Origin: Pelagibacteraceae bacterium AG-464-B04
Lineage (GTDB): Bacteria; Pseudomonadota; Alphaproteobacteria; Pelagibacterales; Pelagibacteraceae
Direction: 5' to 3'
Length of the DNA stretch: 64,000 nucleotides
Assembly: GCA_003209225.1 (NCBI GenBank)
Contig: QCRZ01000003.1
Span: 1-64,000 of the forward strand
Position numbers and translations under genes: made by a program. The notes below the pieces were generated by a model. The model ran no database searches. It was given only the letters and a program-made list of their open reading frames with translations, and had not been told where the DNA came from. This document shows, piece by piece, positions 35,398-44,329 of the stretch (position 1 is its first letter; the number at the start of each line of letters is the position of its first letter).

Positions 35398-37754
35398 TAA
35401 GGTAAAGGGCCTTCCTTTAAAAATCCTCTTATTGCATTCTCAAGAATTTTAGAAACATTGTTATTGTAATTATTGTAAGACAAGCTTCCACACCATGAAA
35501 GAGATCCAGGTGCAAACAATGCACCATTATTTGGAGTTTTGTAGTAAATCATATCTGCCCTAACCATTGGATTTTCAGTGCCTCCACCGTAATAACCTCT
35601 TACAGTAAAATGGATTTCTTCGTTAACTTGCATCATTAAGTTTGTATGATTTTCTGATCTTGCTAATAAATAGGCGTTATGCGGCGTTCCAAACTCTAGA
35701 TCATACCTATCAAGTTCAAGTCCAGCTGCACCACCTCCTACTAAACCAAAATCTCCGATTACTTCATCATCTCCTACACCTTCAAAAATCCATGAACATT
35801 CTGGTCTCTTGCTATCAGGTTCTCTTTTATAATAAGAAGAAACATCAAATCCATATGCTGTAAAAGTTAGACCACACACTTTGGATGGTATTCTTCCACG
35901 AGCCCTCCACATTCCACCATATTTTCCATCAAAAGCGTTATTGTATTCTCCTGGATTTGCTGTCCAAGCTCTGGTTCCAGCTTCACCTTTTCTAACTTCT
36001 ATAATATTTGGATTATCTGGATGATATTCGCTAATCCAATAAAAACCATCTGAACCTAAATATATCCATCTCCCACCATTTAATTGATAAGATTCATATG
36101 CTGCAAGCATTTTTTCTGAACTATATTCTGGATGTGAACCAGTTAAGACACATTTATAACGATTTAACATATCAACGCCTTCGATGTGTAAATCTTCGTC
36201 AGTTACGACATCAAATTCTAAATTTTTTTCTTCTAACCAATCTGTCAAATGAAGATCTGCGTTTAGTTGCCATAACGAAGGTGACAACCAATGCCTATAT
36301 TTTGGTCTCATATTAAGTATTGGTCTTAATCTTGATGAAATAGCTACTCCACTTCCATCAGAGTGTAGAGAATATGTTGATAATCCATATTCTCTGTGTT
36401 CATTTAAATATAAATCTGCCGCAGACATTACTGGCACCTTGCCAGCTAATAATTGTGCCACTACTGAGTTTGTTCCTAAATTATCATTTGAATAAGCCAT
36501 ATAACTATTAGAAGGAAGAACAAATAAAAGTTTTGAAGTTGTTTTACCTTTTGGAGGCTTTATTACAAAAGGGATAAAGTCTTCTGTTTCTGAAGAATCT
36601 TCGCCATTAATTCTTAATCTAGCGGCATATACACCGCTCTTAATTAAATCTGGCACCTCGTAAGTAAAATCAACTTCCCATCTAGCATCATCAATATCGT
36701 CATCATGAAAGTGAATAGCTCCATACTCTTCTGGTTTGTGATGAAAAACCATTTCATCTGCTGTCCAATTGTAGCCTGTCATTCCCCTACATGGTAAATT
36801 GATTATAAAACCATTTAAATGATTTGAAGTAGTATCAACTATATAAGTTGATGCAATATTTGTGGTTATATTTGCATGAAAATCCCAAGCTCCAATTACC
36901 TCTGATCTTAAGTCTGATGGACATCCACTATAGCCTCTTGCCAAAGACTCAATTTCTGCTTTTGATAATGCTTTTTTACTTAATCTTGGTCTATCGATCT
37001 TTCCATTATAAGTTAAAGTTTGTTCTGGCAATTCTACAGGATCGATTGCTTCTTTGTAATGCGCTCCTTGAATATGTCTCCCAGAACGATCATTTAAACT
37101 ACAAGCTGCCATTAAAAATGGCGCATCATTTGCTCTTGGTTTTAAATTATTAGTTGTTTCAACAAAAGATGTTGTTTCATCTGCGGGATAAAGTAATGAC
37201 ATACCCAATCCCCCATTAGTTGGAGTAACACAAGGCTCTTGGTAAAGTTTAACTTTTCCAGTTTCAGCGTCATAGCTAACTGCCACAAGGTACCAAACTT
37301 TTCTCATTAATTTTTTTTCACTAGAAAGATTCATGACTTGACCAGCACCATCTCCTATCATCGCTGAAAGGCATGCATTTTCATCTATGAAAAGTCCGTA
37401 TCCACTTTTAGCTTTATCATTCCATTTTGTTAAAACACCTTGTCTTCCTTTGTCTGGGGTTGTAGGAAATATATATGCTTGCAAAGTAAAGCTAGATGTA
37501 TTTAATCTTTGATCCTGCGGAATAACAATATAAGATCCACCATGAATTCTTTGGTTTCTTCCTTGATACGTTTTATTGCATTGTGCTCCGATTTCTTCTT
37601 CTTTATATCCAGGACCTTCTGGATTTGTATCTCCATGAATTAATCTAACAATTTGAACATCATAATTTTCTTTTTTTTCTGCATTTACATAAAACTTAAC
37701 TTTTTCTCCAGGAAAAGCTGAGTATTTGTCACTATAGCCAGTAATTCTTAACAT
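35397..37754 (-). CDS. dmfA2: N,N-dimethylformamidase-type large (catalytic) subunit
   Basis: 785 residues, matching the Paracoccus/Alcaligenes DMFase large subunit (about 760). The N-terminal part (about 85-260) is a concanavalin-like (LamG) beta-sandwich (FTLQAYIFPTTPDKGRQG). The C-terminal half contains LPSNSYMAYSNDNLG (Tyr418/Tyr421), TYSLHSDGSGV (Tyr461) and GSHPEYSS (His541, Glu543), which line up with the iron-ligand region I remember for Paracoccus DMFase (two Tyr, one Glu, with a nearby His two residues before the Glu). The enzyme hydrolyses DMF to dimethylamine and formate; whether DMF, another formamide or a different amide is the substrate here cannot be told. It lies 22 bases after the small-subunit gene. 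The whole frame is intact. Confidence 0.85.
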   Translation of the reverse strand: MLRITGYSDKYSAFPGEKVKFYVNAEKKENYDVQIVRLIHGDTNPEGPGYKEEEIGAQCNKTYQGRNQRIHGGSYIVIPQDQRLNTSSFTLQAYIFPTTPDKGRQGVLTKWNDKAKSGYGLFIDENACLSAMIGDGAGQVMNLSSEKKLMRKVWYLVAVSYDAETGKVKLYQEPCVTPTNGGLGMSLLYPADETTSFVETTNNLKPRANDAPFLMAACSLNDRSGRHIQGAHYKEAIDPVELPEQTLTYNGKIDRPRLSKKALSKAEIESLARGYSGCPSDLRSEVIGAWDFHANITTNIASTYIVDTTSNHLNGFIINLPCRGMTGYNWTADEMVFHHKPEEYGAIHFHDDDIDDARWEVDFTYEVPDLIKSGVYAARLRINGEDSSETEDFIPFVIKPPKGKTTSKLLFVLPSNSYMAYSNDNLGTNSVVAQLLAGKVPVMSAADLYLNEHREYGLSTYSLHSDGSGVAISSRLRPILNMRPKYRHWLSPSLWQLNADLHLTDWLEEKNLEFDVVTDEDLHIEGVDMLNRYKCVLTGSHPEYSSEKMLAAYESYQLNGGRWIYLGSDGFYWISEYHPDNPNIIEVRKGEAGTRAWTANPGEYNNAFDGKYGGMWRARGRIPSKVCGLTFTAYGFDVSSYYKREPDSKRPECSWIFEGVGDDEVIGDFGLVGGGAAGLELDRYDLEFGTPHNAYLLARSENHTNLMMQVNEEIHFTVRGYYGGGTENPMVRADMIYYKTPNNGALFAPGSLSWCGSLSYNNYNNNVSKILENAIRGFLKEGPLP

Positions 37755-37776
37755 TTTAAACTTTCAAAAATATTAA

Positions 37777-38196
37777 TCATTCTGCATACCTTTCTAATAA
37801 ATCCACAATTCTTTTTAAAAAAATAGCATGCTCACAGGCCTCTTCAGATGAGAAGGACTCTTCTAAAATTTTAACTGGCTGACCTCTTACTCCACTGACA
37901 ATACCTATTCTATAATCTTCAAAATCTTTTTTACATACTGTTACATATTTTTTTACCGCCATTGGTTGTCGTCTAAGTTTATCTAAAACAATTTGAAGCT
38001 CCTTGCTATGCTCAACCATTGGTTGGCCTTTGTGTGGTTGAGCAGCTTTACCAACAGGACAGGCTCTATGCTCTTCTATTAATTTATTTCTCATTTTTTC
38101 ATCTTTTAATAAAGGTAGAACATATTTTCTAGTTATAAAGTCATCAGTGCTTGTATGACCTTGATTTAGTTGTACTCCAGTTTTATCTTTGGTCAT
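37777..38196 (-). CDS. dmfA1: N,N-dimethylformamidase-type small subunit
   Basis: 139 residues, close to the 132 of the Paracoccus small subunit. The pattern is shared along the second half: QPMAVKKYVTVCKKDFEDYR corresponds to the 'QPxxxxYYxxxxxxWDAYR' stretch, and EESFSSEEACEHAIFLKRI to the 'F-x-T-E-E-E-A-x-H-A-V-F-L-R-R-I' end of DmfA1 as I remember it. In the characterised enzyme the small subunit is needed for assembly. It sits immediately upstream of the large-subunit gene and three bases after the alpha/beta hydrolase gene. Confidence 0.78.
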   Translation of the reverse strand: MTKDKTGVQLNQGHTSTDDFITRKYVLPLLKDEKMRNKLIEEHRACPVGKAAQPHKGQPMVEHSKELQIVLDKLRRQPMAVKKYVTVCKKDFEDYRIGIVSGVRGQPVKILEESFSSEEACEHAIFLKRIVDLLERYAE

Positions 38197-38199
38197 AAA

Positions 38200-39054
38200 T
38201 TATTTATTTGTCCTTTCATTAATAATTTTTAGTGCTTCTATTAAATAAACTCTAAAGACTTCATGATTTTCACTCATTGGAAAATGGCCAATATCTGGCA
38301 TTTCAATATAAACTCCACCTTTTATTTGTCTTGCAGTATTCTCTGTGGCTTCAGGTGGTGTTAAATAGTCATAAGTTCCTGTCATCATAATAACTGGGCA
38401 CTTATGTCCATCAATGTTTTTTAGTTCTTTTCTTAAATCGTGATCAACAGAATAAAAGTATAAATCTCCCTTAAAGGCTTCGGAACCTTGTGTGTAATAA
38501 TGCCAAGTTAACCATCTATCTTTTTCAGGTGATTGAGGCGCCATAAGATCCCATGTTCCACTACCACATACTTGAGCCGCATTAGCATGAGGATGTCTCC
38601 ACCAGTCTAAATAAAATCCAGGAGCGTGGTCCGCAGCTTCTACAGGAATCACTGCTCTAAATTTATTTGGGTAACGTAATGCAAGTTGCAACGCAACGTT
38701 CCCTCCAAAAGAAGATCCCATAAATATTGGGTTTTTTAAATCAAGAGCATCACATAGCTTAATTATAAAATTACAATAATGTTCAGCAGTTAATTTGTAT
38801 TCTTCTTTCCAAAATTCTTTATTATGAGGAGGGTCTGATTTACCGTGCCTTGGAAGATCATAAGCTATTACATTATAATTTTTTATTATTTCTTCGTCTT
38901 CAAGTAGTCCTCTCCATTGATGATTATGACAACCTGCTGTATGTTGGCAAATTAATGGTATTCCTTTTCCATTTTGAAGATAAAAAACTTTATATTCACA
39001 ATCATCTACTTCAATCGTAACATAACGACCTACTACACTATGATGTTTTACCAT
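38200..39054 (-). CDS. Alpha/beta-hydrolase fold protein
   Basis: 284 residues. Oxyanion-hole segment PLICQHTAGCHNHQWRG, a nucleophile elbow FMGSSFGGNVALQLA (Ser in G-S-S-F-G-G), an acid in MMTGTYDYLTP and a catalytic His near the C-terminus in MPDIGHFPMSEN give a complete triad. No signal peptide. The family covers esterases, haloperoxidases, lactonases and C-C hydrolases. Its place directly upstream of the dimethylformamidase genes, with a three-base gap, suggests that it acts on a related ester, amide or lactone in the same route. Confidence 0.82.
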   Translation of the reverse strand: MVKHHSVVGRYVTIEVDDCEYKVFYLQNGKGIPLICQHTAGCHNHQWRGLLEDEEIIKNYNVIAYDLPRHGKSDPPHNKEFWKEEYKLTAEHYCNFIIKLCDALDLKNPIFMGSSFGGNVALQLALRYPNKFRAVIPVEAADHAPGFYLDWWRHPHANAAQVCGSGTWDLMAPQSPEKDRWLTWHYYTQGSEAFKGDLYFYSVDHDLRKELKNIDGHKCPVIMMTGTYDYLTPPEATENTARQIKGGVYIEMPDIGHFPMSENHEVFRVYLIEALKIINERTNK

Positions 39055-39087
39055 TTTTTTTCTCCCCCTAATTCAAAAAACTTCATC

Positions 39088-39477
39088 TTAGACAGGTACT
39101 CCCGATTTTCTTAATAGTTCAAATTGAACTGTAAAATTTCTTAAGTTTTTCATTAACACTAGGTGATTACCTTCAATTTTTAAATCTTTTCTAAAACTTG
39201 CTGACCATATTCCATGATACATAGGCTTTGGCATTGGTTGACTAAATTCTTTCCAGGTATTTGCTGAAGCTCGAAGAGCAAAATCATATGGATCTAAAGG
39301 CCCTGGATTGGTATTAATATTTTTAACCTTTCCATCATGCATTTCAATAATGACCTTTGCTTTTTCCATATCAAACATAAAAGAGCATGAGTAATATTTT
39401 GCCATTGCTCCAATAGTTTCATTACTATTTGTAAGATCTTCAAATTTTTTTGCCCAATTATCTAGTTCACTACTCAT
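39088..39477 (-). CDS. Small SCP2-like protein
   Basis: 129 residues, soluble. The order of strands and helices (AKVIIEMHDGKVKNINTNPG, DFALRASANTWKEF, HGIWSASFRKDLKIEGNH and a final helix) resembles bacterial SCP2/sterol-carrier-like domains that bind hydrophobic ligands. No catalytic residues are evident. It lies between the flotillin (15-base gap) and the alpha/beta hydrolase (33-base gap), in the same operon. A lipid- or hydrophobic-substrate-binding role is an inference. Confidence 0.5.
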   Translation of the reverse strand: MSSELDNWAKKFEDLTNSNETIGAMAKYYSCSFMFDMEKAKVIIEMHDGKVKNINTNPGPLDPYDFALRASANTWKEFSQPMPKPMYHGIWSASFRKDLKIEGNHLVLMKNLRNFTVQFELLRKSGVPV

Positions 39478-39492
39478 AATTTTTTACTTTCG

Positions 39493-41469
39493 TTACTTAG
39501 AACCTTTGGTTCCTTTGGTTGGATCTTTATCAAAGTTCATATGAAAATCTTTTTTTGGATTTTCGTAATCACCTAGGATGTTTCTGATGTTACTTATTTC
39601 GCCTGGAGCCATTCCAATCTCTTTAAGCAAACTATCTAGAAATGGTTGGTGCGCTCTATAACGTAGTGCGGAGCTAACTACATTATCTGCTAAATTACCA
39701 CTTCTTCTTCCAGATCCTCCTCCTGTAGTTACTGCTTCACCACTGTCTCCTGTGCCAGAAGTTCCACTAAAGCCAGGTAAACCGTTAACATCAACTATTT
39801 TAATATCTCCAATATTTGCCATCGGTTTAACACTTTCTCTAATAATTACTTCAATTTTGTCAGCAAGTTTTAATCTTAGAGCACTTCTTCTACTTGCATC
39901 ACTTCTCAGGTTCTCAGCAGCATTTAATGCTTCTTTGCCAGCTGCATCTATTTCATATCGCAATTTTGCAGCCATAGTTGCAAATCTATCCTGTTCAGCT
40001 TTTGAAGCAGCGGTTATAACATCAACTTTCTTAATACCATGAGCTTTTTCAACGTACATAGCTGAATTTGCTTTTTCTTCAGCTTCTAATGCCCTAGCTC
40101 TAGTAGTTTGTTCTTCAGCTTTAGATTTCAAAACTTGTTTTGATTTATTTATAACTTCAAGATTTTTTTGATGTTCCTCTATACTTAATCTTTTCGCTTT
40201 ATCTATATCAAGAAGTCTTGTTTCTCTTTCTGTTTCAATTCTGTGAGCATCTAAATTTCTTTGTTGAGCAATTTTAGCGTTTTTAATACCTTGTTCAGAA
40301 ATTATTTGAGCTTCCTCAGCATCTTTTTGTCTTTCTGACTGCTCTTTAATTATAGTAGCTTTCTCTTGTGCTCTCTTCATATCAACAAGTCTTTGTTTTT
40401 CTAAACGTGCATACTCACTTTCTTTATCTAAGTTTAAAATTTTAACTTCGGTCTCAAGATCTTTTTGTCTAATTTCATACGCTGCATTTTTCTCCAATTC
40501 ATTTTGTTCTTTTCGACGTTTTTCAATTTCTTCGATCAACCTTGTTTCAGTTAGTTTTTTTTCAACTTCGATAACTTGATTTTGAGAAATTTTTGCAACT
40601 TCAATTTGTTCTTGGCTGGTTATTTCAGCTTCTTCAGCTTCGCGTTCTGTTTCTGCTCTTTTTTTAATAGTTTCAGCTCTTTCGCTTGCTTTTTGAATAG
40701 CTATTTCTCTTTCTTGTTTGTACCTAGAAAATTCTTCGTTCTTCTTAATTTCTAGTTCTTTTTGAACTGTTTCTAAATTTTTATTTTCAATTGAAATTCT
40801 TGTATCTTGTGTAATATCATTTCTTTTTTTCTTTCTTTCCTCAATTTGTTCGGTTAATTGCGTTAAACCTTGAGAATCAAAAGTATTTGCTGGATTAAAC
40901 TGTTCGATTGGAGTTTGATCCAAGGATAAAATAGAGACTGTTTCTAGTGCCAGACCCGTGTGTCCTATTGATGCGTCCGCAATTTTTGTAACTTCTTTTA
41001 CAAATTGTCCTCTATTTTCTTGTATTTCATCAAGTGTCATTTTTGCAGCGACTTCCCCTAGAGCATCAGCAAAACGACCTTGAACTACCTCTCTTAAGTG
41101 TTCGGGATCAAGTGTTCTGTTACCTAAAGTTTGCGCTGCAGTTGCTACGGCTTTTTGTTCTGGTGGAACTTTAGTAAAAAATTCCGTTACTAGTTCTGCT
41201 CTCATTCGGTCTTTTGTTATCAGAGATTTTTCTCCACTTCTTTTTATAGTTATGCTTAAAGTACGCATTCCCACTTGAGTAATGTTGTGAATTATAGGTA
41301 AAACAAAGGCTCCTCCCGATATAACTACCTTCTCGCCAAGCATTCCTGTACGTACAAATGAAACTTCCTTTGATGATCTTCTATACAGCCAATGCAATAG
41401 ATAAACTATAATCGCTACTGCAAGTGCTAGTAGAATTATTGCTGCTATTATATCTGCTCCTCTAGTCAT
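39493..41469 (-). CDS. Flotillin (YqiK/FloA-type SPFH-domain protein)
   Basis: 658 residues. The N-terminus has one membrane helix (DIIAAIILLALAVAIIVYLL) followed by the SPFH/Band-7 domain (residues about 40-200; GGAFVLPIIHNITQVGMRTL). The long central region (about 220-520) is an almost continuous coiled coil rich in Glu, Lys and Ala, typical of flotillins, and ends in a Gly/Ser-rich segment and a small C-terminal domain. Flotillins form oligomeric membrane scaffolds that organise lipids and membrane proteins. It follows the rhodopsin gene by 18 bases on the same strand, which suggests it organises or protects the rhodopsin-containing membrane. Confidence 0.9.
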   Translation of the reverse strand: MTRGADIIAAIILLALAVAIIVYLLHWLYRRSSKEVSFVRTGMLGEKVVISGGAFVLPIIHNITQVGMRTLSITIKRSGEKSLITKDRMRAELVTEFFTKVPPEQKAVATAAQTLGNRTLDPEHLREVVQGRFADALGEVAAKMTLDEIQENRGQFVKEVTKIADASIGHTGLALETVSILSLDQTPIEQFNPANTFDSQGLTQLTEQIEERKKKRNDITQDTRISIENKNLETVQKELEIKKNEEFSRYKQEREIAIQKASERAETIKKRAETEREAEEAEITSQEQIEVAKISQNQVIEVEKKLTETRLIEEIEKRRKEQNELEKNAAYEIRQKDLETEVKILNLDKESEYARLEKQRLVDMKRAQEKATIIKEQSERQKDAEEAQIISEQGIKNAKIAQQRNLDAHRIETERETRLLDIDKAKRLSIEEHQKNLEVINKSKQVLKSKAEEQTTRARALEAEEKANSAMYVEKAHGIKKVDVITAASKAEQDRFATMAAKLRYEIDAAGKEALNAAENLRSDASRRSALRLKLADKIEVIIRESVKPMANIGDIKIVDVNGLPGFSGTSGTGDSGEAVTTGGGSGRRSGNLADNVVSSALRYRAHQPFLDSLLKEIGMAPGEISNIRNILGDYENPKKDFHMNFDKDPTKGTKGSK

Positions 41470-41487
41470 AAATTATCCCTCTCTAAC

Positions 41488-42186
41488 TTAAGTTGTTTTT
41501 CTCGTATCGTTTAAAGCAGCACTGTAAATTATCATTCCAAAAATGATTTTGTTTAATACATCGGCTAAGTTGTAAATAATATTTAAACTGTTAATATTTA
41601 CTCCTCCAGCCAAGTGCTCAATAAAATATCCTATATGGTAAATTGAAAAACCAATGGTTATAATCAACCTATTTGCAAAAAATGCCATTTGAACATTTTC
41701 ATTGTTACATGAAGCATTTTTTCTCCCCGCATCTCCCATGTAAAGTTCACCAATAATGTAAAGCCAACCAACAATACCCACTAAAAATCCAAGAGTAACA
41801 CTCATATATCCGTAAGCTCCTAATAGCTGAGCTATAACCCAGACAAGTGTTCCAACAAGGAGTCTCCAGAACATTCCTCTCTTAACGTCTGTTACCGACT
41901 TAAGCATTACGTAAAAAGTTAATATCGTCAGTGGGAAAGTTAACATCCAATCAATATATCTTAATGCTGTAGGCGCCTGACCATTTAAAATCCATAAATT
42001 CTTTGCATAGAAGTAGTGTATAGATGACATTAGGGCTATTACCCCAACAAGATTCATAACCGTTCCCCATCTGTTCGACAGACGACCTCTTTCTAAGAAG
42101 AAAAATATCGCTGCCCCTATCATTGCAACCGAGATTAACCAAAAAGATCCACCGACGACGTCTTGCGGCAGCAATAATTTGTTCAT
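41488..42186 (-). CDS. Proteorhodopsin-family retinal protein with D-T-T motif
   Basis: 232 residues, seven helices, clearly of the proteorhodopsin family. Retinal Lys213 in LADVLNKIIFG, Asp209 four residues before it, Arg76, the acceptor Asp79 and His57 (paired to the acceptor in proteorhodopsin) are all present. In helix C the order is Asp79, Thr83, Thr90, so the donor Glu of the usual D-T-E motif (Glu108 in green proteorhodopsin) is Thr; I checked the codon ACT on the minus strand. The spectral-tuning site (Leu/Gln105) is also Thr (Thr87, codon ACG). No signal peptide: helix A begins at about residue 12. A strong AAGGAG lies seven bases before the ATG. It heads a ten-gene operon. It may be a slow pump, a sensor or another retinal protein. 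Confidence 0.93.
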   Translation of the reverse strand: MNKLLLPQDVVGGSFWLISVAMIGAAIFFFLERGRLSNRWGTVMNLVGVIALMSSIHYFYAKNLWILNGQAPTALRYIDWMLTFPLTILTFYVMLKSVTDVKRGMFWRLLVGTLVWVIAQLLGAYGYMSVTLGFLVGIVGWLYIIGELYMGDAGRKNASCNNENVQMAFFANRLIITIGFSIYHIGYFIEHLAGGVNINSLNIIYNLADVLNKIIFGMIIYSAALNDTRKTT

Positions 42187-42455
42187 GAACTCCTTTTCAG
42201 ACTAATTTTTTTTATTTTTGCTATTTAAATTCTAATTTTTGCACAAATCAATCAAATAAAATTGAATTTAAGAAAAAGATCTTTCAAAATCTTTTAAAAT
42301 ACCTCTAAAAAAAATTATTTTTTTACAATTCAATTAATACTAGAATTTTTTCAAAGTTCTCTTTTTGGTTTAAATAATTGAGCAACGGATGGGATGTTTA
42401 TAATTTTAAAATTCTGATTTCGTTAAATATTTATTATCTATATTATTAAGCTTGA

Positions 42456-43094
42456 ATGCTTTCCAAAGTGATAACAATAGCACAACAAAAAGGGGGTACG
42501 GGTAAAACAACATTAGCGGTGCATCTAGCTCTGGCTTTTGTTAAATACCATAATCTTAAAGTTGTCATTATTGATACCGATCCTCAGGGTAGCCTTGGTA
42601 AATGGTTTATGGTTCGATCAAAAAAAAATTCTCTGAATAAAAATTTAACCTTTAAAACTGCTAGCTTATGGGGTGCACAGTATGAATCAAAAACATTTAA
42701 AAAAGATCATGATATTATTATTATAGATACTCCACCTAAAATTGAATCTGATGCACGTCCATCGATAGAAGCTGCGGATTTAGTTTTAATACCAATGACG
42801 CCATCTCATGTTGATTTTTGGGCTACTGAAGCAATTATTGAAATTGCAAAAAAAGCACAAAAAAAAGTATTGGTACAAATCAATAGAGCAAATCAAAGAT
42901 CTAAACTTATTAACAAAACACACGAGTACATTAATAGTATTAAAGTTTCAGCTACAAATATAATAATTGGAAATCGACAAATTTACCCATCATCTATGGG
43001 TGAAGGAAAAACAGCTGTGGAAAAACAAAAAAAAAGTAAAGCTGTAGAAGAAATAAAAAAACTATCTGAACAAATTTTATTAGAATTAAAATAA
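42456..43094 (+). CDS. Solo ParA-family ATPase
   Basis: 212 residues with the deviant Walker A QQKGGTGKTTLAVHLALAF at the N-terminus, an intermediate Walker A' (IDTDPQGS) and a Walker B region (IIIDTPPK). No partner ParB, no centromere-like repeats and no DNA-binding N-terminal domain are next to it. Such solo ParA/MinD-type proteins position protein assemblies in the cell. It is transcribed away from the rhodopsin operon with a 269-base gap, in which I see no other gene. Its cargo is unknown. Confidence 0.88.
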   Translation: MLSKVITIAQQKGGTGKTTLAVHLALAFVKYHNLKVVIIDTDPQGSLGKWFMVRSKKNSLNKNLTFKTASLWGAQYESKTFKKDHDIIIIDTPPKIESDARPSIEAADLVLIPMTPSHVDFWATEAIIEIAKKAQKKVLVQINRANQRSKLINKTHEYINSIKVSATNIIIGNRQIYPSSMGEGKTAVEKQKKSKAVEEIKKLSEQILLELK

Positions 43095-43146
43095 TTTTTC
43101 TAATTAATTTTAACCTAATGCCCGTCTCTATTAATGCAAACTCTTA

Positions 43147-44292
43147 CTAAAAGTTTAAAATTTTTGCAAATTCCCTAATATCTTTAACTAATAAATCGGG
43201 CTGCTCTAAAGCAGCAAAGTGACCACCTTTTTTCATTTTGGTCCAACGCTGAATATTATAAATTCTTTCAACATAAGATCTTGGTGCCCACTCTAAATAT
43301 TCTTTCGGAAATAGAGCTATTGCGGTAGGAATTTTTATAGGAAGACCTTTTTTGGGAAGTAATCTTCCACCTTCTTCTCTCCTTCCATAATAAATCCATG
43401 AAGCTGTATTAAATGTCTTAGTAACTAAATAAACCATAATATTTGATAATAAAGAATCTTTTGAATAAACACTTTCAATATTGTTATCTTTAATATCTGA
43501 CCATCCATGCATTTTTTCAATAATCCAAGCCGCAACACCAACTGGGCTATCCATCATTGCATAACTTAATGTCTGAGGTTTTGTTGCTTGTTGGGTTCTA
43601 TAACCATCCTCGATCATTTGATTTTTTTTAAATCTTTCTTCCCACTCTTTCTCTTTTTTATTTTGAGATCCATCTGGATGTCGTACGATTAAAATATTAA
43701 TATGAATAGCTGCACAATTTTTCGGAAAATCATAAGCAAGCCAAGTTGCAATTGTTCCACCAAAATCACCACCTTGAGCTAAATATTTTTTGTATCCAAG
43801 AACTTTTATCATTAAAGAATTAAAAATATTTGCCATTTTTCTTGGTCCGATAGGTTTTGGGGGTCGACTTGAAAATCCAAACCCCGGTAAAGATGGAACT
43901 ATAACATCAAAAGCGTCTTCTTTTTTTCCACCATATTTTTCAGGATGAGCAAGCTGATCTATAATATGTAAAAATTCTATAATCGATCCAGGCCAACCAT
44001 GACTTAATAATAATGGTCTTGGATTAGTCCCACTTCCCTTTTCTTGAATAAAATGGACATCAAATCCATTAATGTTTGTTTTAAAATTTCGAAATTTATT
44101 TATTTTTTCTTCTGTTTTTCTCCAATCAAATTTTTCTATCCAATATTTTGAAATTTCTTTCATATAATCTAGATTGGTTCCGTAGTTCCAACCACCATCC
44201 TCTGGCATTTCGTGCCAAGAGTAATTAGCAACTTTTGTATTAATTTCTTCAATTATTTTATTGGAAATATTTATTTTAAATGGTCTTATCAT
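43147..44292 (-). CDS. Epoxide hydrolase (EHN + alpha/beta hydrolase)
   Basis: 381 residues. The N-terminal EHN domain (about 1-110, IRPFKINISNKIIEEIN) precedes an alpha/beta hydrolase: the oxyanion motif SHGWPGS (98-104), the nucleophile Asp176 in GGDFGGT, a cap with catalytic Tyr residues, and a C-terminal His in KKGGHFAALEQPD. This is the microsomal-type epoxide hydrolase layout, which opens epoxides to diols. No secretion signal. It is convergent with the solo ParA gene and divergent from dhaK (37 bases). The substrate is unknown. Confidence 0.87.
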   Translation of the reverse strand: MIRPFKINISNKIIEEINTKVANYSWHEMPEDGGWNYGTNLDYMKEISKYWIEKFDWRKTEEKINKFRNFKTNINGFDVHFIQEKGSGTNPRPLLLSHGWPGSIIEFLHIIDQLAHPEKYGGKKEDAFDVIVPSLPGFGFSSRPPKPIGPRKMANIFNSLMIKVLGYKKYLAQGGDFGGTIATWLAYDFPKNCAAIHINILIVRHPDGSQNKKEKEWEERFKKNQMIEDGYRTQQATKPQTLSYAMMDSPVGVAAWIIEKMHGWSDIKDNNIESVYSKDSLLSNIMVYLVTKTFNTASWIYYGRREEGGRLLPKKGLPIKIPTAIALFPKEYLEWAPRSYVERIYNIQRWTKMKKGGHFAALEQPDLLVKDIREFAKILNF

Positions 44293-44329
44293 AGTTGTAT
44301 ATACTTTAATATATTAAAAATAAAATTGC

